6,735 bases of DNA from Actinomycetes bacterium (GCA_021846485.1 JAJZWW010000179.1:1-6735), one strand, 5' to 3'; positions 1 through 6,715 are shown, counted from the stretch's first letter. Notes: generated by a model not told the origin, from the sequence alone. Numbers and translations: made by a program.

Positions 1-75
1 CAACCACTTGGACGGCCGAAGGCCGAGAACCGTGTGCTGACACGGCCGAAGTTGGTAACGCCGTCCAAGTAGTTG
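1..75. repeat. Large imperfect inverted repeat with nested hairpin, 3' of the VOC gene
   Basis: Bases 1-16 pair with 60-75 to give a 16-position helix with one C/A mismatch (5 against 71). Inside it, 30-35 (CCGTGT) and 40-45 (ACACGG) form a perfect 6-bp hairpin with a 4-base loop. A 10-base direct repeat (ACGGCCGAAG) lies at 12-21 and 42-51. As a result the arm at 60-64 can pair with either 12-16 or 42-46. On the minus strand the structure begins 11 bases after the VOC stop codon, so the simplest reading is a transcript-end structure or terminator. Any U-tract would lie beyond the window edge and cannot be seen. A structured RNA or the end of a mobile element is also possible. The pairing is seen directly; the function is unknown. 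Confidence 0.6.
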
Positions 76-86
76 CCGGAAGGGTC

Positions 87-578
87 CTAACTAAGGGCAC
101 GGGTGGGGCGTTCCGGCCCGTACCGGGCGATCTCCGCCTCCAGGTCCAGTGGTGCGACCCCCGCTCCGCCCTGGCCGGCAGCGGGGTCCCCGGGCACCAT
201 CCAGGCCACCTCGAGCTCGATGCCGTCAGGGTCCTTGGCGTAGAGCGACTTGGAGACGGTGTGGTCCGAGGTGCCCACAAGAGCCCCGGCCGCTTCGAGC
301 GCAGCGCGCAGGCGGGCCAGCTCCGCCAGGGTGTCGACCTCCCAGGCCAGGTGGTACAGCCCGACAGTCCGAGTGCCCGCCTCGCTGTCGCCCGCGCCGT
401 CGCCGATGGCGAACAACCCGAGGTCGTGGTCGTTGCCGCTGCCCGGGGCGACGAGAAAGACCGCCCTACCAGGGCTCTCGGCTCGCGTACGGAAACCGAG
501 CACGTCACGGTAGAACGCGACGCTGCGCTCGATGTCACGGACCCACAGCACAGCATGGTTGAGGCGTTGGAGCGGCAT
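87..578 (-). CDS. VOC family protein (glyoxalase / extradiol-dioxygenase fold)
   Basis: This 163-residue protein belongs to the vicinal oxygen chelate superfamily, cytosolic metalloenzymes built from paired beta-alpha-beta-beta-beta modules. Module one opens with LNHAVLWVRDIERSVAFYRD (residues 6-25). Module two opens around YHLAWEVD (75-82) and ends in the signature SLYAKDPDGIELEV (111-124). Likely metal ligands are His8, His76 and Glu123. His106 in DHTVSKSLY sits where ring-cleaving relatives carry a conserved His. The last 35 or so residues are a Pro/Gly/Ala-rich tail outside the fold. The frame is open for 43 more codons upstream, but that part is Arg-rich and unlike the family and would overlap the ligase gene; the ATG at 578 puts the fold at the N-terminus. 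The Shine-Dalgarno signal is weak (GGGG directly beside the ATG). The gene follows the ligase stop by 25 bases and is probably read from the same transcript. The substrate cannot be told; dioxygenase, glyoxalase, isomerase and resistance-protein roles all occur in this fold. Confidence 0.85.
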   Translation of the reverse strand: MPLQRLNHAVLWVRDIERSVAFYRDVLGFRTRAESPGRAVFLVAPGSGNDHDLGLFAIGDGAGDSEAGTRTVGLYHLAWEVDTLAELARLRAALEAAGALVGTSDHTVSKSLYAKDPDGIELEVAWMVPGDPAAGQGGAGVAPLDLEAEIARYGPERPTRALS

Positions 579-603
579 ACCCCAGTCTGGCCCAGTCCGC
601 CTG

Positions 604-1644
604 TCACTGCCGACCGGGCGCCTCGCGGCGCACCTCACTGGCAGCCTTGTCCCGCCGCAGGGCCTGGAACGACGGGTGGCGGAGACGGCCGCCAGCGGTC
701 CACTCACTGAAGCTGACCGCTGCGACCAGCTCGGGCCGCGCCCAATGGGCGCCTTTCACCTCCACCTGCTCCCCGAACGGCGGCACGGGCAGCTCCCTGG
801 TGACCAGCTCGGCGTGCACGGAGCGCAGGGTGGCGCCGTCGAAACCCGTCCCGACCTTCCCGGCGTAGCGCAGCACCCCCCGCTCGTCGTAGTAGCCGAG
901 CAGCAGGGCTCCGAATCCGGCCCGGGACCCGGAAGGCTCGGTCCAACCGGCGACCACCAGCTCCTGGCGGCCACTGCACTTGAGCTTCTCCCAGTCGCCG
1001 GAACGACCCGAGCGGTACCGCGAGCCCCGGCGCTTGGCGACCAACCCCTCCTGGCCCTCGTCGCAGGCCCGCCGCAGGAGCCCCGGCGGATCACCTTCGA
1101 GCACCTCGACCACCCGGAGCGTCGGGCCCGAGCCGTGGAACAACCGTCGCAGGAGGGCCTGGCGGTCACCGAGGGGCAGGTCGGTGGTGTCCCGGCCGAG
1201 CAGGTGCAACAGGTCGAAGGCGACCAGCACCGCGACGACGGGCGCGTCGGGACGCTGCAGGCGGGCGAAGCTCACCCGGGCTCCGTCGAAGGCGACCAGC
1301 TCGCCGTCGAGGGCGAAGGAGCTGGCCGGCAACCCCGCGACGGCAGCGGCCACCTCCGGGAAGCGCGCGGTGTAGGACAGGTGGTTGCGGGACCAGAGAT
1401 CGACCTGCGGGCCGTTGCGGACGGCGATGCAGCGCAACCCGTCCAGCTTGGGCTCGTACTGCCATCCCCCCGGGTGCCCGTGACGTGCGGGATCGACCGC
1501 CCTGGCGAGCATCGGGGCGACCCAGGTCGCCGGTCTGGCGTCCCGGTCCGGGCGGCCTGGGAGCTCCGGCACGGCTCCCTGGTGCTCGCCGGCTCCTCCG
1601 GTGGGGCCCCCGGCCGGTGGGCCGTCGGCGGCGCCAGGGGTCAC
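604..1644 (-). CDS. ATP-dependent DNA ligase, LigD ligase-domain type, stand-alone
   Basis: The 346-residue enzyme should seal DNA nicks using ATP through a ligase-adenylate intermediate. Motif I is EPKLDGLR (64-71), with Lys66 the adenylated residue. Motif III is LDGELVAF (112-119), IIIa is FDLLHL (143-148), IV is EGLVAKR (199-205) with Lys204, and V is WEKLK (218-222). The OB-fold part follows from about 225, with AGKVGTGF (261-268) and a C-terminal SEWTAGGRLRHPSFQ stretch (313-327), both typical of LigD-type ligase domains. There is no primase/polymerase or 3'-phosphoesterase domain, so this resembles actinobacterial LigC or a separated LigD ligase domain. The first 38 or so residues are Gly/Pro-rich and probably disordered. 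The GTG start at 1644 overlaps the phosphoesterase stop as GTGA and has a good ribosome site 6 bases upstream, implying translational coupling. An internal start closer to the fold cannot be excluded. All catalytic motifs look intact. A role in non-homologous end joining or back-up repair is inferred from the family; no Ku gene is in view. Confidence 0.93.
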   Translation of the reverse strand: MTPGAADGPPAGGPTGGAGEHQGAVPELPGRPDRDARPATWVAPMLARAVDPARHGHPGGWQYEPKLDGLRCIAVRNGPQVDLWSRNHLSYTARFPEVAAAVAGLPASSFALDGELVAFDGARVSFARLQRPDAPVVAVLVAFDLLHLLGRDTTDLPLGDRQALLRRLFHGSGPTLRVVEVLEGDPPGLLRRACDEGQEGLVAKRRGSRYRSGRSGDWEKLKCSGRQELVVAGWTEPSGSRAGFGALLLGYYDERGVLRYAGKVGTGFDGATLRSVHAELVTRELPVPPFGEQVEVKGAHWARPELVAAVSFSEWTAGGRLRHPSFQALRRDKAASEVRREAPGRQ

Positions 1645-2450
1645 CGCCGCCCTTCCCCGGACGCGCCGGGACGCCCCTGACCTGCACCGCCCGGCTCGCC
1701 TCGCCCCGCACCGACCTCGGCATCCACCCCCGCGCCCAAGGGGATCAGCTCCGAGCTCCACTCGCCCTCCGGCCCGAGGCGTAGCAGGCGGGCCCCACAG
1801 GCCACGGTGTCGTCGGGCTCCCAGGCGTCGCCGTCGTGGCGCAGGGCGTAGAGGGTCGACGGGGCGCCGAGGGTCGTGCGGCCCCCCGACACGACCTCGA
1901 AGGGCTGGTGGAGGTGGCCGCTCACCACGAGGCGGACCTGCGGCCGCCGGTCCAGCCCGGCGAGCAGTTCGCCCGCCCCGCCGAGCTGGAACCACCCGTG
2001 GCTGCTCGGACCCGCCGGGGGGTGGTGGAGCGCCAGGAGCGCCGGGCGTGCGCCGGCGTCGTCGAGCAGGCCCAGCACGGCGGCGGGGTCCACCGCCCCC
2101 TCCACCCGGCCCGGGAGCCGGGAGGACACGGCCACCACCGTCCATCCGGCGAGCTCCGCCGGCGCCGGCGGGCCGAAGACCTCCTCGAGCTCCGGGCCTC
2201 GGTCGTGGTTACCGGGCACCGCCAGCACCGGCGCGCCGAGCGGGGCGATCAGCTCCGCCGCCCGGCGGGCCGCCCCCACGCTGGCGTCGTCGGTGACGTC
2301 CCCGGTCAGCAGCACCAGGTCCACCGGGCCGGCCGCGCGAGCGGCCGCGATCACCGCGGCCAGGCGGCGCCCCGGGTACCGCCCGTGGGGACGGCCGGCG
2401 GGGTCGGCGACCAGGTGCGTGTCGCTCAGCTGGAGGACGGTCGCGGCCAC
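1641..2450 (-). CDS. Calcineurin-like metallophosphoesterase, CpdA-type (class III cyclic nucleotide phosphodiesterase family)
   Basis: This 269-residue protein has the full two-metal centre of the calcineurin-like phosphoesterases: DTH (Asp10, His12), TGDV (Asp51), GNHD (Asn81, His82), a His pair in ALHHPP (142-143) and GHLH (His179, His181). The spacing and the GHLHQPFE ending resemble CpdA-like 3',5'-cAMP phosphodiesterases, but relatives also act on other phosphodiesters, so the substrate is open. No signal peptide or membrane segment is seen, so it is probably cytosolic. The chosen GTG at 2450 is preceded 7 bases upstream by AGGA and places the first beta strand (TVLQLSDTH) at residue 4, as usual. 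A longer frame reaches 2501, but its extra 17 residues are polar, unlike the family, and run into the plus-strand gene. The last 25 or so residues are a Gly/Glu/Arg-rich tail that overlaps the ligase start. It is the first gene of the phosphoesterase-ligase-VOC run. I saw no clear promoter upstream. Confidence 0.9.
   Translation of the reverse strand: MAATVLQLSDTHLVADPAGRPHGRYPGRRLAAVIAAARAAGPVDLVLLTGDVTDDASVGAARRAAELIAPLGAPVLAVPGNHDRGPELEEVFGPPAPAELAGWTVVAVSSRLPGRVEGAVDPAAVLGLLDDAGARPALLALHHPPAGPSSHGWFQLGGAGELLAGLDRRPQVRLVVSGHLHQPFEVVSGGRTTLGAPSTLYALRHDGDAWEPDDTVACGARLLRLGPEGEWSSELIPLGAGVDAEVGAGRGEPGGAGQGRPGASGEGRR
1651..1658 (-). promoter_or_regulatory. Ribosome binding site of the DNA ligase gene
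   Basis: The minus strand reads GGGGAAGG, 6 bases before the GTG at 1644. It lies inside the 3' end of the phosphoesterase gene. It supports the GTG that overlaps the phosphoesterase stop over internal starts further into the ligase frame. Confidence 0.6.
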
Positions 2451-2457
2451 GTGGTCA

Positions 2458-2462
2458 TCCTG
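2458..2462 (-). promoter_or_regulatory. Ribosome binding site of the metallophosphoesterase gene
   Basis: The minus strand reads CAGGA, 7 bases before the GTG at 2450. It favours this start over the upstream ATG at 2501. The site lies in the narrow gap between the two divergent reading frames. Confidence 0.5.
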
Positions 2463-2475
2463 CCCGCTGCGGTTC

Positions 2476-2745
2476 GTGCTCACCTGCGCCGACGCCAGCA
2501 CCTACCTCGAGCAGATCACCTGGACCGGCTGGGGCGCACCCCAGGCGACCGGCCGGGCGACGCTCGTGGTGAACACCTGCACGGCGAGCTGCGCCGCCGG
2601 GAAGTACCTCTCCGAACCCGCCCAGCTGGCCCTCGGCGACCTGCGCGACCGGGCCGGACGGTGGGAGTACGGCTACGTGTGGATGCGCCCCGACCGGCCC
2701 GACCACCTCCGGCTCCACCGCTTCCAGGGGCCCCTGTACTACTGA
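2476..2745 (+). pseudogene. Small Cys-containing protein, probable 5'-truncated remnant of a secreted/lipoprotein gene
   Basis: The plus-strand frame ending at 2745 encodes, from about 2476, LTCADASTYLEQITWTGWG, then ATG(R)ATLVVNTCTASCAAGKY and a C-terminus ending PLYY. From memory, the ITW-x-x-WG, ATG-x-G and C-x-x-x-CAAG pattern is a recurring signature in small exported proteins and lipoproteins of actinomycetes, usually of unknown function. Those proteins begin with a signal peptide, but none is readable upstream in any of the three plus frames. The space is taken by the 5' end of the divergent phosphoesterase, whose start lies only 25 bases away. A GTG at 2476 would give 89 residues (Cys4, Cys35, Cys39) and no good ribosome site. 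A GTG at 2419 would give a longer form beginning MSLSWRTVAATW, which would overlap the phosphoesterase. I read it as a gene that lost its front end; a short cytosolic protein is the alternative. The reading frame is fairly sure, the start and status are not. Confidence 0.55.
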
Positions 2746-2778
2746 CCGGAGGGGCCGGAGTCGAGTCACCGGCCGAGT

Positions 2779-2798
2779 GCGGCCAGGCATCCGGCCGC
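2779..2798. terminator. GC-rich hairpin between convergent genes
   Basis: GCGGCC (2779-2784) and GGCCGC (2793-2798) form a perfect 6-bp stem around an 8-base loop, in which GG/CC can add two more pairs. It lies in the 66-base gap between the plus-strand gene stop (2745) and the tldE stop (2812), so it could end transcription from both sides. There is no U-tract in either direction, so it is not a canonical intrinsic terminator. In such GC-rich DNA a 6-bp hairpin can arise by chance. Confidence 0.35.
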
Positions 2799-2811
2799 GA
2801 AGGGGCCGGGC

Positions 2812-4182
2812 TCAGCCGGAGGCGTTGCCGGTGAAGTTCCAGCCGGCCAGGCGGAGGCTCGGGGTGTGGTGCCACGCGAGGTGCAGGCCTCCCGGGGCCA
2901 GCGTCGCGTCGTCGCCCACGCCGAGCACCCTGCCCGGGCCGAAAGCGGACACCGGCGACTGGGTGAAGCGCAGGTTGCCCACCGCCCGGCCGACCTGACC
3001 GTCCTCGATCAGGAACACGCCGTTGCGGGTGAGCCCGGTGACCACGAGGGTCTTCGGGTCGAGGACGCGGGCGTACCAGAAGTCCTTGACGAGCAGGCCG
3101 CGCCGCACCCCTCCGACGAGGGTCTCGATCGGGGCGCGCTCGGCGCCGTCGAGGAACAGGTTGCGGGCCACCGGGCCGCTCGCCGCTCCACCCGGCACCG
3201 CGTGGCCGCTGCCGCTCACCCCCGGGCCCGCCTTGGCGGCCGTGCGGCGGTCGTGGGCCAGCCCCACCGACCGCCCCTCTTGCACCAGGGAGGTGCGCTG
3301 CTTGGGGGTCCCCTCGGCGTCGAACGCCGGGCCCGGCTGACGCGCGTCGGTGACGTCGTCCCAGATCGACAGGGCCCGGTCCATCTGGCGCTCCCCCAGG
3401 CGCACGTAGGAGCGGGACTCCTGCACCGCTCGGGCGTTGAAGCCGTATACCGTCAAGAAGTCGAGCATGTACGCCACGCACCGGGGCTCGAGCACGACCT
3501 CGTAGCGACCCGGTGGCAGCTCCACCGGGTCCTCCCCCCGCCGTGCGCTGCCGGCTGCCCGACGGCCGGCCGCCTCCCCGTCCAGCTCGGCCAGCCGGCC
3601 GGCGAGGATGGAGCCGACCCCGTCGGAGCCCTCGCAGCGCTGGATCCCGTCGATCGCCGCCTTGGTCACCGCGCTGACCGCACGCTGGCCTGCGGAGTTG
3701 GCGAAGACCGACCGCTCCGCCGACGTCTCGCAGTACCCGGCCGCCTCCAAGCCCTCGCCGGCGGCGACGAAGGCGGCGACCAGGTCGGCGCGCTCGGCGG
3801 GTCCAGCGGTGGCGGTCGCCGGGTCCCAGGAGTCGTGGGGCCCGAAGGCCACCGGCGCCGGAGGGGCGAGACCCGCCCAGTCCCGGTCGACCGGCTGGAC
3901 GGAAGCTGCCGCGAGGGCGGCGTCGACCAGCCGGGCGAGCGCGTCGTCTCCGGTCCCGCTGGCCGAGGCCGACGCCGAGCGCCCACCGAGGACCACGTCG
4001 AAGGTCACCGAGACGTGCTCGTCCCCGACGTTTTGGTGGATGAAGGAGTTGGCGAAGCGGGTCAGGCCCTCGCTCAGGTGGGTGACGGTGACCGCCGCCT
4101 CCGCCCGACCGGCGAGCATCTCGAGCACACGGTCGGCGACGGCGCCCAGCGCGTCGTCGTCCCGGGGCAGCGAGGTGCTCAC
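2812..4182 (-). CDS. tldE: TldE/PmbA subunit of the TldD/TldE metalloprotease
   Basis: The 456-residue protein is the non-catalytic partner in the TldD/TldE heterodimer. In known systems this protease threads unfolded or flexible peptides into a closed chamber and is used in microcin B17 maturation and antitoxin degradation; these roles come from E. coli. The N-terminal domain (to about 200) carries the weakly conserved half. The C-terminal domain shows PmbA marks: FDAEGTPKQRTSLVQEG (287-303), ARNLFLDGA (339-347) and TGLTRNGVFLIEDGQV (382-397) followed by NLRFTQS (403-409). There is no HExxxH motif, as expected for TldE rather than TldD. Length matches the family (about 450). The GTG start at 4182 overlaps the tldD stop as GTGA, implying translational coupling and balanced subunit amounts. 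The frame is open further upstream to 5016, but that part is only the shadow of tldD. The gene looks intact. Confidence 0.93.
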   Translation of the reverse strand: MSTSLPRDDDALGAVADRVLEMLAGRAEAAVTVTHLSEGLTRFANSFIHQNVGDEHVSVTFDVVLGGRSASASASGTGDDALARLVDAALAAASVQPVDRDWAGLAPPAPVAFGPHDSWDPATATAGPAERADLVAAFVAAGEGLEAAGYCETSAERSVFANSAGQRAVSAVTKAAIDGIQRCEGSDGVGSILAGRLAELDGEAAGRRAAGSARRGEDPVELPPGRYEVVLEPRCVAYMLDFLTVYGFNARAVQESRSYVRLGERQMDRALSIWDDVTDARQPGPAFDAEGTPKQRTSLVQEGRSVGLAHDRRTAAKAGPGVSGSGHAVPGGAASGPVARNLFLDGAERAPIETLVGGVRRGLLVKDFWYARVLDPKTLVVTGLTRNGVFLIEDGQVGRAVGNLRFTQSPVSAFGPGRVLGVGDDATLAPGGLHLAWHHTPSLRLAGWNFTGNASG

Positions 4183-5624
4183 CCGCGCACCCCCACCCGG
4201 ACCCCCCGGAACCTGCAAGGCACCGCCGGGTGCCCGGTGTGGCCGACCTGGGAGGGTTGGCCCTTGCCGCAGTTGGGGGTCCCCCAGTTGGTCAGCTCGG
4301 ATGCTCCGCCGACCATGTCCATGGACCCCCAGAACTTCGGGCTGATCCCGGTATAGGTTGGGTTGCGCAGCATCCGGCCCCGGCGTCCGTCCCTGATCTC
4401 CCAGGCGATCTCGCAACCGAACTGGAAGTTGAGCCGGCGGTCGTCGATCGACCACGACCGGTTGGTGTCCATGTAGATCCCCTCGCCGGTCTCGGCGATC
4501 ATCTCCTCCAGGGAGTGCGGGCCCGGCACCAGGCCCACGTTGGTCATCCTCACCATCGGGATGCGGTCGTGGCCGTCGGCGCGGACCATCCCCCCCGCCG
4601 GGATACCGGCGAGCGCTGCGGAGTCCCTGCCCGAGAGGACCCCCACCCAGATCCCGTCGCGGACGATGTCGACCCGACGGGCCGGGGTCCCCTCGTCGTC
4701 GTAGCCGAACGATCCGAGGGCCCCGGGGATCGTGGCGTCGGCGGTGACGTTCATCAGCTCGGAGCCGAAGCGCAGCGAGCCGAGCCGACCCAGGTCGAGC
4801 CACGAGGTGCCGGCGAAGGCCGCCTCCCAACCGAGGATCCGGTCCAGCTCGGTGGCGTGGCCCACCGACTCGTGGATCTGGAGGGCCATCTGCTCCGACC
4901 CGAGCACCAAGTCGGTGGTGGTCGAAGGGCACGGGAGCGCCGAGAGCAGGGCGACGGCCTCCTCCCCGACCTGCTCGGCGTTGCCCGGGAAGTCCAGCCG
5001 TCGCATCATCTCCCAACCGCTCGTGGCGTACTGGCCCCGGATCCCCGGGTAGGAGCGCCGCTGGGTCTCCCCGTCACCGACCGCGGTGACCGACAGCTCA
5101 CCCCCGCACTCCCGGATCCGCTGGGAGATGCGGGCTCCCTCGCTCGACGCGAACCACTTGCGGGTGTCCCAGATCTGGTAGTCGGCCACGGCGAGCTGGG
5201 CGCCGGCGCTCAGCCCGCTGCGGGTGACCCCGACGAGCAGGTCGGTCTTCTCCGCCAACGACACCGACAGCGGGTCCTCCTCGCAGGGGCTCTCCCAGTG
5301 GTCGGTGACCGCCGGCACCGCCGCCAGCTCGAGCGGGGGGCCCGGGACCCGGGCCGAGGCCCGGGCGGTCTCTGCCGCCAGCTCCCCCGCCCGGCGCGCC
5401 GAGGCGTCGGTCAGCTCGCCGGCGGCGAAGAAGCCCCACGACGACCCGATGAGCGCCCGGACCCCGACTCCGGCCCGCTCCCGCTGGCGGAGGGCCCGGA
5501 CCTCGCCGTTCTGGGCCACCATCGCCTCGGACCGGACCTCCATGATCCTCGCGTCGGCGTAGCGCGCGCCGGCGGCGAGCGCCCCCTCCACCCCTGCAAC
5601 TGCGTAGTCGATCACCGTCGGCAC
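4179..5624 (-). CDS. tldD: TldD, zinc-bearing subunit of the TldD/TldE metalloprotease
   Basis: The 481-residue cytosolic protein carries the family's zinc site. HESVGH (251-256) gives His251, Glu252 and His256, matching the HExxxH of TldD. Cys452 in NCGKGQPSQVGH matches the third zinc ligand, Cys454 in E. coli TldD. Other family blocks are GYDDEGTPARRVDIV (307-321), an RMTNVGL strand (359-365), YMDTNRSWSIDDRRLNFQFG (384-403, substrate-channel region) and NPTYTGISPKFWGSMD (421-436). Length matches the family (about 480). The frame opens with GTG at 5624; another GTG at 5615 is equally usable. A GGAG lies 11 bases before the first, so the start is uncertain by three residues. It sits 67 bases after the broken amidohydrolase in the same direction and overlaps tldE by 4 bases. 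The last 15 or so residues (CRFRGVRVGVRG) are basic and not conserved. Its natural peptide substrates are unknown, and no RiPP precursor gene is visible nearby. Confidence 0.95.
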   Translation of the reverse strand: MPTVIDYAVAGVEGALAAGARYADARIMEVRSEAMVAQNGEVRALRQRERAGVGVRALIGSSWGFFAAGELTDASARRAGELAAETARASARVPGPPLELAAVPAVTDHWESPCEEDPLSVSLAEKTDLLVGVTRSGLSAGAQLAVADYQIWDTRKWFASSEGARISQRIRECGGELSVTAVGDGETQRRSYPGIRGQYATSGWEMMRRLDFPGNAEQVGEEAVALLSALPCPSTTTDLVLGSEQMALQIHESVGHATELDRILGWEAAFAGTSWLDLGRLGSLRFGSELMNVTADATIPGALGSFGYDDEGTPARRVDIVRDGIWVGVLSGRDSAALAGIPAGGMVRADGHDRIPMVRMTNVGLVPGPHSLEEMIAETGEGIYMDTNRSWSIDDRRLNFQFGCEIAWEIRDGRRGRMLRNPTYTGISPKFWGSMDMVGGASELTNWGTPNCGKGQPSQVGHTGHPAVPCRFRGVRVGVRG

Positions 5625-5691
5625 CCTACGCGCAGCTCCGCCACATTGCGTGGGGATCCAGGAGGGTTGGGGCCGGCCGGGGTGGCTGCGG

Positions 5692-6706
5692 CTACCGGAC
5701 CCGGGTCCCGTCCTTCCAGACGCCGCGGATGCGTGATCTCAGCTCGGCCAGGTCGGCCGGGTCGCCGGCGACCGCCACGGCGTCGGCCCGCTTCCCCGCT
5801 TCGAGCGAGCCGAGCTCGTCGCCGAGGCCCATCAGCTGTGCCGCGGAGTAGGTGGCCGCCTGCCACACCCCGAGGGGGTCCATCCCTCCCGCGGCCATGA
5901 GCGCGAGCTCGTCGAGGTTGGTGCCGTGCTCCCCCACGCCGCTGTCGGTGCCCATCGCGACCTTGACGCCGGCGGCCACCGCTCGGCGGAAGGATTCGGC
6001 GTGGTAGCCGACCACGTCCTCCGCCTTGCGGACCGACTCGGGCGGCACCCGGGCACCAGCGGCGGCGGCCGCGAGGACCGCGTGGGGGGCGACGAGGGTG
6101 GGGACCAGCCAGGTGCCCGCTTCGAGCATCATGGAGATCGCCTCGTCGTCGAGGAAGATGCCGTGCTCCACGGACCGGACCCCGGTTCGCACGGCGGCCT
6201 TGATCCCCTCGGTCGACTGGGCGTGGGCCATGACGAAGCGGTCCGCAGCAGTGGCCTCGGCCGATGGAGCATCCCGAGGGCACCCACCCGTCGTTGTGCC
6301 CACCGGTCTGGCTGAGGATCGTGATGGCCACCTGCATCCGAGGTCCCTCCACCAGTCCGTCGTCCACCGCGGTCTTCACCCCGAGGTCGGCGCCCCCGGC
6401 ATCCCGGACCGTGGTGATCCCGCAGTCGAGGGTCGCCGACAGGTTGGCGGCCGCCCGGAAGAACTGGTACGAGAACGGCCGGCCGAGGGCTCTCAACAGG
6501 TCGGGTCCGTCGGAGGTCACGTGGACGTGGCAGTCGAACAGGCCGGGCACCACGGTCATCCCGGTGGCGTCGACCGCCTCGTCCCCGTCGAGGCCGGGGC
6601 CGACGTCCACGATCCGGTCGCCCTCGAGGACCACGTCGGCCGCCGCCGGCGGGCCTCCCCGGCCGTCCAGCACCCTCCCGCCGCGGATCAGCGTACGTCC
6701 GCTCAT
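5692..6706 (-). pseudogene. Amidohydrolase (imidazolonepropionase/prolidase-like), broken by internal deletion and frameshift
   Basis: The ATG at 6706 opens a typical metal-dependent amidohydrolase: a beta-sandwich start (TLIRGGRVLDG), VVPGLFDCHVHVT (52-64) with metal ligands His60 and His62, ITTVRDAGGADLG (97-109) and SQTGGHNDGWVPSG (132-145). After about 6272 this frame turns into Arg/Gly-rich nonsense and runs out at 5612, past the tldD start. From about 6258 another frame carries the rest of the same protein: EATAADRFVMAHAQ, then SVEHGIFLDDEAI, AMGTDSGVGEHGTNL, an EAGKRADAVAV block and a normal C-terminus at 5692. These supply the remaining His, His and Asp ligands. In relatives as I remember them, roughly 75 residues separate the two joined blocks; here only about a dozen do. 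The lost part holds the segment with the carboxylated metal-bridging lysine. Neither piece can be an active enzyme alone. A real decayed gene and an assembly or sequencing error both fit. Family members cleave cyclic amides or Xaa-Pro/Arg dipeptides; the exact substrate is unknown. Confidence 0.88.
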
Positions 6707-6715
6707 TCGCCTCGG

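Noticed and set aside
1..75. Integron attC recombination site, suggested by CAAC...GTTG ends around an imperfect palindrome.
   Set aside because: The right end reads GTTGCCG, which does not fit the GTTRRRY core. The left core would be cut by the window edge, and the neighbouring genes look like ordinary chromosomal genes, with no integrase or cassette pattern.
579..707. N-terminal extension of the VOC protein to a start at 707.
   Set aside because: The added 43 residues are Arg/Pro-rich, unlike the family, and overlap the ligase C-terminus in another frame. The conserved fold begins right after the ATG at 578.
1836..2834. Long plus-strand open frames opposite the phosphoesterase, and similar ones opposite the ligase (532-1680), tldE (2866-4356) and tldD (4230-5900).
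   Set aside because: They are antisense shadows caused by high GC at third codon positions. Their translations are Arg/Pro/Gly-rich without motifs, while the minus strand has clear families. Only the 3' end of one plus frame (to 2745) shows a real domain.
4183..5016. A longer TldE reading frame extending back to 5016.
   Set aside because: This part lies wholly within tldD, is Gly/Arg/Pro-rich, and has no homology I recognise. The GTG at 4182 gives the normal family length.
5612..6258. The Arg/Gly-rich continuation of the first amidohydrolase frame as a novel C-terminal domain.
   Set aside because: The true amidohydrolase C-terminus is encoded in the neighbouring frame over the same bases, so the continuation is out-of-frame translation.
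5692..6303. The second amidohydrolase half as an independent gene starting at 6303.
   Set aside because: It would begin with unrelated residues, lacks the N-terminal HxH metal motif and half of the barrel, and has no reason to fold alone. It is best read as the back half of one broken gene.
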